Shown: piece after piece, positions 36,801 through 48,800 of the stretch | Layout: each line of letters begins with the position of its first letter | Numbering within the stretch: the stretch's first letter is position 1 | NCBI GenBank assembly: GCA_933228895.1 | Contig: OW121856.1 | Span: 20,167,805 to 20,231,804, forward strand | Source: Platycnemis pennipes | Taxonomy: Eukaryota; Arthropoda; Insecta; Odonata; Platycnemididae | Reading direction: 5' to 3' | Length of the DNA: 64,000 bases | Position numbers and translations under genes: made by a program | The notes under the pieces: generated by a model | What the model was told of the DNA's origin: nothing | Databases searched by the model: none | The model's input: only the letters and a program-made list of their open reading frames with translations

Positions 36801-39800
36801 GGACATTTTCCATTATATAAAATATTAATTCCCCTAGTTTCGATGTTTTTCCTCCAGTTCTTCTATTTTTCGATCGCCGAAGAAAGCTGTAAAGACAGCG
36901 TAACTAGTAGGAATTAAAATATTAGGTATACTGTAGAAGTTTTTGGGTAATTTTGCGAATATGTCATGACGATAATATAAGCTTTGTCGATTTTTCGAAT
37001 TTTAACCAGCATGTCCATCAGTTGGGAATATTGGCCTGAAGGTTCACTGAAATACGGCATGTTTCGGGGGTCGTAGATATTTTTCAAGCTTAAGCGAAGG
37101 CCAACTTACGGCTGTCTTTTTCCGACTCCATTAACTAGAGCAATATCACGATAATTCATCGGGCGCGAACACGCTATGGTTGAACGAGCGCAATATCGCG
37201 ATCTTTTATCGCGATATTTATCGTGATAATATATAGTGATATTTTATCGGGGCGCGATAACGTGATATTTTATCGGGGCGCGATATCATGATATTTTATC
37301 GCGATATTTATCATGGTCACGATATTTATCGTGATGTTTATCGTGATAGTTATCGCGATACCTATTTATAGCGATATTTATCGCACCCCGATATCTTATC
37401 GTGCCCCGACATCTTATCGTGCCCCGACATCTTATCGTGCCCCGACATCTTATCGCGCCCCGACATCTTATCACGCCCCGACATCTTATCGTGCCCCGAC
37501 ATCTTATCGTGCCCCGACATCTTATCGTGCCCCGACATCTTATCGCGCCCCGACATCTTATCGCGCCCCGACATCTTATCGCGACCCGATATCTTATCGC
37601 GCCCCGATATCTTATCGTGCCCCGATAACATATCGGGGCACGATAAGACGATGTTTATCGTCACGCTGAGTTATCGTTATCGCTTATGATATGCTAAAAT
37701 TATCGTATGCCGATATTGAATTATCAATATCGCCCATGCCTAGACCTAACTCCCTCTCCTACTCTCATCTTGCTCGTCGTCTGCCCACTCCCACTGATGA
37801 CTGTGCCTAACAAAAGAAGAACGTAAAATGGGAGCGCGCAGAGCGAACTGAAGGCCGTAAATCGTTTATGTTTGGACATAACTGGCTTTAGGTGTTGTAG
37901 ATATGGCACACATCTTGTATTTTTACTTTAATTAGCAGATAATACAAAACCCAATAGTTTATTTTTGCTAGCCGGTGCATCGCCCTCGAGAGATATCTGT
38001 CGTAATACCGAGCGTATACCGTGGAAGGAACTTTTTGGCCTCGCTATATCCGATTTATTTTACATGTAAAACATAGGCCTTTTGGCGGTACAAAGAGAAT
38101 CACTCGCTATACCGCGATTCTCGCAATATGCCGTACTCACTATACCGGGCTTCTACTGTACTTTCTTTATATGTTCCCCGATTGATTTCGATGACTAAGA
38201 TGACTTAGTCGTCGAAATTGATCAGGGAACATATAAAGCTGTGTAGAAAGTACAAAGTTGTTTCATTTACCATGTTTAACGTTCACAACTTCCATGAAGT
38301 ATCGCCTTCATCCATTACATTAATCGAACGGAAAGTTAATGGCCAATTTACTGGCGGATTCCGGCACAGGTATCACTAAGCTGCATGAAAAATACTAACC
38401 AAAGCCAAGTTCTTGGACTGGATCAAAATCGGATGGCATGAGTGACTTTTAAAAGTGAATAACAATTTGATTAATGTGGTCATAACCCCTTGATTGTAAG
38501 AAGGAACCAAAAAATGTAAAAATATTTGTATATACAAACAAAACATAATGGCACCACTGCGAGCGAAAACAGGACACAATTAGCAACGGCAGCGTCATAT
38601 TTAGGAATATCATATTTGAGGTGGTTTGTGACCTAACTGAATTGCTTCGAGAAGGAGCTAAGGGGGCCATTCAATAATTACGTCAAGCGTGAAAGGTGGG
38701 GAGGGGAGGAGGACTCTTCTTATGGTCTCGCGAAGGTGGAAATGGAAGAATGATTTTACGGAAGATTTTGTTTACACGTGTGAATGTACTTGCATTACTG
38801 TTTTTATAATCATCATCTTATATTTTTAGAACTGCTAGCACGTATTTACTACAAGTTAGTGTGCTACAACTACCTCTCGACCTAAGTCTCGGAAGTTAAA
38901 AAGAACGTGAAGTAAAATCTTCCGAACAACCTTGCCTTGGATTCCTTGTGATGAGCAGAATACACGGTGATCATGAATTTTAACACTACTACGCAAATAT
39001 CACATTGAGGATATACAAAAGGGATACATTATACAATTGATTCACAACTGAATGTTCAACAAATTGACGGGGCTTATTCTATGCACTTCGGCGGCGGACA
39101 TTAGTTTTAGTTGGTGGAATGTTTTGGTGAAATAAAGGGCAGGAAAGACTGCCTGGTAAACGTAATGGTAGAAAAATAACAAGAATTTCCTATCCCAGTT
39201 TTTCCCTGACTGTTATGAGAATTCCCTGACTATTCCAGATTTACAAAATTCTCTGACAATTCCAGGTTTTCCCTGATGATCGCCACCCTGATTATGCATG
39301 AAAGCAAATTCCATCAAATAATGAAACCATCAACATGTTGCTTCATTTTGATTCAAGAAAACCAAAAAGAAAGGACTGCCCAATACCTCATGTATAAAGT
39401 AATTTGTCACATTGCAAATGGCCAAGCACAATCCTTCTGAGTTCCCTCCAACAGAGCCAGAGGTCTTCCCATCCGTGTTGAGAAGCAAAAGCAACTGGCT
39501 GTTGAGGGATGCCATCTCAGTCTTCCCATATAGGTTCCACAAAGCAGCTTTCAAAGCATAGCTGCTTGCAGCCAAATCTCCCATTGAATGTGCACAGTTC
39601 AGCACATCACTATCATTCACCAACTGAGATACATAGAATAAAAATAATGAGTAATACTACACACATACTACAGGCACTTAAAGAAGACTCATGCAATACT
39701 TTCAAGTTTTTCTTGAGCATGCAACATGATATAGCGGCCTGAAAATAAAAGAGCATTTAAACAACCCTGTTGTTGAAATACTCTTTACAACAACTGGGTT

Positions 39801-42800
39801 AAAATAGATTGCTCCAGCAAATATTTCAAATCACCTAACAAAACCAAGGCAAAATATACCATCATTAAGTCATGAAAACAAATTAAATGTCAATGCTAAT
39901 CACTATAAATTATAAAAAAGGATCTATTGAGGTTATTATAAACCTAAGGAAAATAATGATTACCTACTAAGATTGTACTCTGGCAGAAAAACTTAACAAA
40001 TGCATTCAGAGAACTTGAATGTAAAGAATACACTGGAATGCAATGGAAAAATTACGGAGACTGCTCCTCCCATGAATATGAAAATAAAAGAAACGACAAG
40101 GAGGTACTAATGAGATTAAGCAGTAGAAACAATGATAGCAGTAGAAACAATGGGTTGCAGCTAAAGAAAGTACCACAAAGAGAGTGAAAAGTCTGCAGAA
40201 AAGGTCAAAGTCACTAATTCTAGGATGGCTGAGGCATAGTTTGTTGATTTTTTGGAAAAGGGTAAAAATATTAATGTTGAATACTATTCCCTAAGTTACT
40301 GAATCAAAGTAAAAAGAAATATGTATCCTCCTTTAAAGAAGAAACATTGAGTGATTATGCAGCAGCATTTAAGTCACACATTGAGATTAGAAATTATGTA
40401 ATAGGCTTATACGTGAAATTCCTTTTCATTCCTTATATGAACTCTTCACTTTCACCACCATCCAACAACTTTTTACATCCCATGATGAGACTGAAGCAAA
40501 AGAATCCATAACTAACCAATTCAGGCACTGAATTTCTCCATCATGAAAAGAAAGAATACAGTTGGACCTGATGATACCATGTATCAAAACCTGGGTAATT
40601 TTAAAAGTTAAATTTCTGGAATTTACAGTTCATTTTTAATGATGGGGTGAATATAAATTTGATCGAATCCGAATCCTGTTTTTTTATGGAATCCAAATCT
40701 CGAATCCGAATCTCGAATCCTAATCCTCAATTTCATTGGCATTCCGAACACCCGCAGTTTGGCATCAACTCCTGCGTGCTTGGCAATGAGTTGCGGCTCA
40801 TTACATGGGTGAATCTGTTGCGGCAACAGAAACGAGGAGAAATGCAAGAATGTCGCCGGCCTAACTGAAAATCCGTATAACTCCAGATTCATGTAACTCG
40901 GAAACAAGAATGAATGCATGTTTTGTAAAACTGGATAATTTGCACTTAGACAGATTAAAAACTATAAAATCACTGCATTAAGTGAACACATTCGAAAGGA
41001 GACTATGCTGTGAACAAATTGATTTTTTCCGAAGGTAGTTAAGAGATGATGAATGATTGTCTCAGCTATTGTGGCTTTTTTCAACATTCTTTGACACCAA
41101 GAACACTAGATTTAATCTAATGTAAACAATATGAATATGAAGATTATGGTTAATAGTTAATGTTGTTGTCAGTTCATAGCCTAAACTTGTATGATTCATT
41201 ATTCCCAAAAAAGTAACAACAAGGATACCAACATAACCTCTGATCAAAGACATGGGGCTTCCATTTTTACACAAGTGGACACTACGTACCTCAAATACAG
41301 AAGAGGGTTTACCACCATTGAGTCCTTCAAACTGTGCCAAAGACTGCATCCCCAAAGATGCTAGGTACATGAGGCCCAAGTCAGTGCTTTTGGATATTGA
41401 GCGCTGAATAAGAACTTTCTGTAAGGGAAAAAAATTTCATCAGAACTAAAATCCTGCGCAAGAAAGAAACATGCACACAACAACTGAGCTGGAGAATTTT
41501 TCAAAACACTTTATCAATGTCCACTGATTAGGATTCAAACCTCAATCTCCAAATACTCAGGCAGGAACTTAGAGCCTGATACACCATCAACATATCTCTC
41601 AATCTTAGCACATTCTCTTTCCCTCCTTATCACAACAACATCACTTCATTGCATAAAAAGTAAGGATTAAATCATTGGCTTAGTATTTTTTACTCCTTTC
41701 TTGCCACTTATTTTACTCTTTTTTATTGAAATCATATTTTGTATTTATTTTTAATTGCTTAAAAACATTTTACAGCCCTTATAATGGATTTTTTTGCATT
41801 AAGAGAATATTAATTATTCATTAACTAATTCATTCATTTAATTAATTATCTGTCTCTTTAACGGAAGGCCTAGTACTGCCAGCTGGCAAATCGCCTTCTC
41901 TTTCGGCTAATGGGTTAAAGTTATCTGAATAAAAATCAACAAAAATTAACTTATAGCAATGAAATTCCATGAGCTGCAGTTCAAAAGGGCTAGAAAAGAG
42001 TCACAGGGGAAGTTACAAAATTTTCAATGGGCATATTTTCTACCAGTGGTTATAACAACTTATGATAACTATTCCTGTAACTTCATTCAACTCCTCAAGT
42101 GCGGACATTTACATTGTTAACTCGATGGAGCGAGACGTGACCATGCCCAAAACATCACTCATTTTATCAGGGGTAGATAAGGAGGGGGGGGTCAAGGGTA
42201 TCTGAACCCCCTCGCCCCCCCAAACAAGAAATACTAATATAAAAAAAGAATGTAAATGAATAACTAGTAAGTCTACATCTCTTTATTATCCGCTAATTCC
42301 ATTCTATGCGTCAGCAAGTATCATTAAGCGATTTAACGAAAATCAAGAATGGTTACATGGACAAAAATACTTTGATGAGAATCCAACAGCATTCAATTAG
42401 GCTAAAAAATATTCTTATAGAGGACTGAACCCCCCCACAAGAGAAAAAAAATATCCACGCCCCTGCATTCTATTGAACTCTCACTCTGTTGGGTAAAATC
42501 AAAAAAGAATATCACATAGGGAATACCATTTCCAGTGAAACCAGAAAGCAATATATCCCATGCAGCTTTTGGTGTGCCAAGTGGGCCATACCCAATAAAA
42601 TCTAATACCCCTAAGTTTTTCATGGGTTCCCACGTCTGTGACAGTGCTTGGTCTAAATTTAAGTGATACAGTAAAACCTCTATTTTACGAAGTTGAAGGG
42701 ACCCAAAAATTTGAGCTTTGTAAATCAGAGGGTTTGTAAATTGGAGGTTATCTTCCACTAACTCCTCTGTCTCCGGAACTGATGTGTCACCAAAACCAGC

Positions 42801-45800
42801 TAATCTCCAACAGTAGGAAATAGTTTTTGCAGTGACACTCCCATGCTCTGTCAACACCTCACACAGCATGGAACAATGTCCATGGAGGAACATCATGCAC
42901 ATAAGAGGCTTGATCTGCGACAAATGTCCGTCTACTAAAACTCTGCTGACAAGAATGCGAGTATACTTTCAATGCAATTAAGCACTATGCTGTACTTAAC
43001 TTGTCAAATAGTTATGTTAGGGTTGAAATCAAACTAATTACTATAACAAATAATAGTCATCTGCTCATTCTGGGAAAAAACAACAGATATTACATGAAAT
43101 TCTCTATGTGCAGTGTATCTACATCAAATTGAAAGGATTTAAAAATTACATCTCAATTGTATTGATTCGCTGTATAGCATAGGTGTTATTCCTAAGGCTA
43201 GGAGACTCACTTTAGTAAAAGAGAATGAAACAGCCATGAATTAAAAAAAAACAGGTGAATATTTGTCTACAAATTTATAATGGTATGAACTTGGCTGCTG
43301 CAACTAAATTAAGTTTTTGTAGCTGTTCAGTTGGTAGATCTCAAAATAAGGGGAATAACTCATAAGAGAATTAGCTCATCCCGTGGAGTATTTTGAGCAT
43401 ATGCAGTTATGCATTAATTAACGAAAGGGGTATATTTAGCGCTAGTCGATTTGTGTGTAAAGAAGCCATTTTAACATGGGAAAGCCAGGGATGCATTTTA
43501 ACTAGGAAATTTCAAAACAAAGTTCCAACTGTTCTAGTATATTTCAGCGAAAAGACCATAAAATGCCTTTTTTGAAGAAAGCGTATCGTTTGAAATTCAT
43601 TTAATAATATTTCGCAGCTGATGAAAATCAATCTTAGAAAGTCACTCCGTTAATTTGAAATTCCCTCCTTTTTAAGATGCTTTCTACAGTGCTGACACCT
43701 AGCGGTGATTTACGAGAACTATTTGCTCGCGGCCATAGAAAGCGACCGCGATCTCAAAGACGCGATAGCTAATTCTTACATAACGACGTAAAACACTTCT
43801 AATGAAAAATTAAATAATCAAATTGCATCAAGATTTGAATATAAATAATTTATTATTGCAAAATTAGTATTTTTTAATGATACTAAGGTCCACGACAGCT
43901 GCAGCAAAGAACTTCCTACGGGAATGCTACTTTCAAGTGAAAGGCTGAACAAAGTTCTGAATCGGAGTTGCGGCAGCTACCTTAAACTAATTTTAAATAA
44001 GTCCAGAGCAAATATGGATCCTTTGTGACGACCAATTAGGTATTCGCAATACACAAAATGATAGAAAAGGAATAGAAATTACCAGGCACTAATCCGATTA
44101 TTTTATGAACTGGGGCATTGTTTTCGAGAAGTAGGCGTCGTGCCATGCGTCTTTGAATATTTTTTCCTTGGATCATATAATTAGGATTGAATTGTGATTT
44201 GGATGATCAGTCTCTGGGATTTTTGCTACAGTTTAAGCACTTCAAAAAGCACTATGCTCACATTCTATTTTTCCACATTTTCCCGCGGTATACAGCGATC
44301 GTCATTCCATTGTATTGACTTCAGTGCTACAAAATCATTTCAAAAACTTCGTAAAACAGAGGTTAATCACTCCTCGGGACCGGCCTCTCACTTTGTAAAT
44401 CAATAAAATCGAGGTTTCGTAAAATAGAGGTCATTTTACATGGTTTTCCCATATACAAAGATCGGGACCGGCGGAATGGTTCGTAAATTGGTGTCATTTC
44501 GTAAATTAGAGGTTCGTAAAAAAGAGGTTCTACTGTAACTCATTTCCCCAACAAAACTCAAATCTTACCTCACTCCACTGCAATGTTTAAGCCCAAGCCC
44601 TTCTTGCCCTACCTAACTTGCAATCTTCTCTCCTCCAATTACTGCATTCCAACCCTCAGTGATTAGGAACCTTATCAAATTGAAAGCCTTGCCAAATTTT
44701 CTTCCACCCGATTAAAAACTTCTATTTCCTCAATACGCAGACTTGTCACAATGGGCATCAGAATCACTGCACACAAAACATGTGCACAACTAAATCCCGA
44801 GCATTAATCAGGATACACTTGATGATACCGGCCATCACATTTTAATCAGATTTGCATCAACCTCACCACCTAAAATTTCACTGTCCGCCTTACCTATAAT
44901 TATTATTAAAGTTCTACTAGTTAGGGTAGGTTAAGATGGTCATCTGCATTATCTCCACACACATGTTTTCCACACAATGCCCTTCTATAGTTCTGCTCAC
45001 TCCCTATGCTTCATAATTTCATCCAAACTGCCTCTCCTCTTCATCTCTCCAGCCCTTTTACTCAGCATTCTTCCTCCCTCCTCCACGTCCTTTCCCAGCC
45101 CTATCTCTTCCTTCCTCCTTCCCTCCCCATCTTACCTTCTCCATGGCTATAACTCACCTGCAGGTATATCTTCACCCTCCTTCCCCAAAGTCAATGTTTT
45201 GTTTGAAGTCATACAACACCAGACTCCACATTAGAACTTTCACCACTCTTTTCTTTACAACTCTATTCAAACCCCCTGTTTTCAGTTTTCTCCAACAAGC
45301 AAACTCCTCTTTAACTATTGGGGAAATAATTACAAGACTTTTTCCTAACCTTGCAATCACCGCGCAGCTATCCCAAGCTGACTCCCCTCCCCTCTACAGC
45401 AAATTAATCTTTGATCATTACCCAGCAGCCTCACTGGCTTCGCATTCCAACTATAACCGAAATTGGGGGTTTTGAGTGTCAGGGTGTAACTAACATGAAA
45501 TTACCCTAAATTTACCTTATTTGAATCTGTCAGCTTGTAGAGCCATGTTAGTGCATGCTGAAGACAGACATTGTCGTTTGCTTCATGAGCTATCTTTATG
45601 GCTTCGTGTAGTATGTTCATTGCTCGCTTCCTGAAAGAACAAAGACCAAAATGTAACAGCTGGCAAGTACAGTGGAACTTGGTTAGTACGTTCCTCCTTA
45701 GCACGTTTTCCTCCTTTGCACGGCGATTTCATTCCGTCCCGGTACCATCAGCAAAAAACACAGGTAAAATAATTTGGTTAGTACGTTTTTTAAAAATGGC

Positions 45801-48800
45801 ACTTTCCTGGTTAGTACGTAGAATTACTTGTCATAAAGCAACCCGCAAGACCTTTTCTAGTATCTTTTTAAGTTGTGTAAACTACCGAATTCACATTTTA
45901 GTTTATTATTATCAACCCTTGACCGCCTAACGTTCATCCATATGCATTTCTAAATTTTCGAGACGTGGTGAAAAACAATACATGGCCGTTCACCGGGAGT
46001 GTCTGAATATGGGTCACAATTATTTCACGGTGATATTCTCAGCCTCATAAACGGTTTGCGATTCTGAATAGAAGTGAGTATTTAGTAGCACGGGTTTTGA
46101 GTCGCTATTTTAGGTCCCACCCTGTCCAGTATGAAAACAGTCATTGATCATACAGTAACCAAATATTACTGCAGCCAATGAGAAGCCCCGATTATCCCCC
46201 ACCCAAAGCTCCTCACGTTGGTGTTGCCCTGTGCAGCACTATGCACATAGTTTATGAGCGGACACTTGTTCGTATTGCACGTGTTACAATTGCAAGGGCA
46301 GTTTAATTTAATTTGACATGATAATAAAACGAGTGGTGAAGTGGTGAGGGTGAAGATTACAACTGCAGAAAAGATTGAAATTGAGGAAAAAAGAGGCTGG
46401 CAACCATACAAACAGCTGAGCGGAAGGTAGACGTTATGCATGCCATGCACTTTGTCAAATATGCATGGGATTCTGTAACCAAAGAAAACCTCACCAGTTG
46501 CTTTAAAGCTGCTGGATTTACTCGTATAGAGTCTGAAATAACGGATGACACAGCAGAGGAGGCACAACTGACTCCTTTTCCTCCCATAAGAGTGGCGTCA
46601 GATTGCTGGAGAGGTGAATTTCGATGAGTACTGCGATTGCGATAATAATCTTACTGTTTGCCAGACCATGTCGATTAATGAAATTCACTAGCAGGAGTTG
46701 GTATAAATGGACAAAAATGATGAAACTGAGCAAGAAATTGAGTCTGATCCAGTTCCCACTTTAGCCAAAACAGTCAAGGCTATGGAGTACATACGCCATT
46801 ACTTCACAAGTGTTGTGGGAGCAGATAACACTTTAGATCTCCACGCGAAGCTCGATGCAAAAATACTTCATCTCAGCACAAGAAATAAAAAGCAGACTAC
46901 ATTGGACAAATTTTATGTGAATTTAAACTGTAGATTTCAAATCCTGATTGAAATAAACATTAACCACATGAACTGCGTTATCAATCAATATATCGATCGA
47001 TCAAATGGCATCTTACCAAGAACGAAGGAACGGAATGGGTACAGCTGTTGCAGAGTTTTAGGTAAATAAAATGTTACCTAATTTTTAATAAGCTTTAAAA
47101 CAACCAATTGACATACTTAGGGTTATTATTATATTCTCAGAGGTAGACGTAAGAAAGATTAAAGGACTTGGCTTAATTTGTCCTCTCCTTATATGCATTA
47201 TAAATCACAGGTAAATGCTGCAGTTTATGTAATTGTCTCTGGGAAATCTATGAAACATTGTGATTTCCATACACATTGTATCGTTTTGGCAATGTCATGC
47301 CCATTTTATTTATTTTAAACGTGCAAAGAGGCGATCTTACGAGAACTTCCGAAAGTAATTGTAATTATGATGACTTTACCTCAGATTGCAATTACCCTGA
47401 TAGCTATTATTTACTTTCCTGGTTAGCAATTTCTTTTTTTGTGGTCCCTTCAAAAACGTACTAACCAAGTCCTACTGTATATTCGTTAGAGGATTAAAAC
47501 TACCACATACTTATGCCCAAACTGAGTATGCAAAGCAGCCAGGTTCAGTGCTGCATATCTAAATCCCTTATTCTTCTCATCCTGGGTGATTCCTTTACTG
47601 TCTGCGACAACTGTGCTTCGATCAAAACAGTGATGAAGGCTATGTACAGCACCACAAAACTCCTTCACCCTCATGCAATTCAGATAGCAGAGATAGTGCT
47701 AAAAAAGAGCAAACAGAAATGTGATTAAAATACATCTTACAGGAAAATATGAGTACTAATCAGCTCTGAAAAGAATCAATAAAACTTTCCATTGAAAAAA
47801 TAACTAATTTATTTCACTACAATAGACACACTGAAAGAAATACTTTGTAATTCCCCACAGAATTTTTCTTTGCATCCTAGGTTTTGAGGATGCATCATTG
47901 AAACCTAGGTCATAAATAGAAATTCTACATGGAATTATATAGTATTCATTTCAATAAGAAGAACCAATTCTACAAAGTAATGACTGAAATCACCAACTTT
48001 AAAATGGACCTAAGAAAAATAGTTATTGAGAATAGAACTTACATAAGGAAATTAAAGTCATGAAAACAATTCTGCATACAACCTCCAGCAGGAGAAAATT
48101 CCCTAGGACCAAAACAAATATAAAGACTACACCTATAGACATTAAAAATCACACACAGCTCAAATATAATTGAAACTGATAGTTGGCAGAATAACTTTGA
48201 GGAATTCTAACATAATTAAAAAAACACACAACTTATTATTAACTTCTACTTACTATTTTAACACAATCATATTTCAGCATCACACAAAACTCAATTGCAA
48301 GAAGTCTAACCTGGTAAATATCAAGACAATGATAGAGGCTTGCTCAATGTGAAATTGATAGCTTCTACTACTTCCAGGAATCTCCATCACATCGGCTGTT
48401 TTTAAGGAAACAGTTTCATTCGCCATCACCTCCACACCTTCAAGTTGGATAGCCATTTAGGTTGCCATTTGGTTGTTATTTGGAGGAGTGGTACTCTTTG
48501 TTTTAAAAACAACCAACACAACAGGGATTCCCAAAGGTAATATGAAGCCACTGTGAATTTTCATTACTACCAAGCAAATACATGTATCCCTTGCTTAAAC
48601 CAATATTTACTGTAACAAAATTGGTCCCCAGGATCTCTTTCACTTGGCATGACAAAATTTCCTGCCTAGCACAACCACATAAACCCATAATACTCTCAAA
48701 CCACCTTTTACTTGTGTTAATAGATGAGGAACTAATGAATCGTTAGATTCCAAGTTATGTATCTCAACCTTTAAATGACAAAAGTGTCATTTCTGGCTTC

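Larger units (their letters stand above)
36570..38260. mobile_element. Fold-back element split by a pogo insertion
   Basis: The left arm begins CAACTTTGTA at 36570-36579, and the right arm ends TACAAAGTTG at 38260. With the pogo element removed, the arms (CTTTATATGTTCCC facing GGGAACATATAAAG, and GATTTCGATGACTAA facing TTAGTCGTCGAAAT) form a hairpin of about 110 bp. The homologous position in copy 2 (near 49980) lacks it, showing it inserted into copy 1. Confidence 0.7.
36150..39290. mobile_element. CAGGG-ended DNA element, copy 1 (hAT-like, 5-bp TSD), with nested insertions
   Basis: The ends CAGGGCGGC and GCCACCCTG are inverted repeats, flanked on both sides by ATTAT (36145-36149 and 39291-39295), a 5-bp target duplication. 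Just inside both ends the sequence is rich in repeated CCCTGA motifs. A related 1.38-kb copy lies at 49575-50958 with its own 5-bp duplication. No transposase is recognisable, so it is non-autonomous. CAGGG termini with a 5-bp duplication suit a hAT-type group, but the superfamily is an inference. Removing the nested insertions leaves about 1.45 kb. Confidence 0.75.

Noticed and set aside
37379..37628. CRISPR-like regularly spaced repeat array
   Set aside because: The 18-bp units are directly contiguous with no unique spacers, and the context is a eukaryotic transposon; it is a minisatellite.
37313..37669. Repetitive proteins on both strands (six-residue repeats)
   Set aside because: Both follow trivially from a repeat unit divisible by three; no start context or flanking exon supports coding.
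44977..45234. Serine/proline-rich secreted protein
   Set aside because: It arises from a pyrimidine-rich intronic tract; low complexity only.
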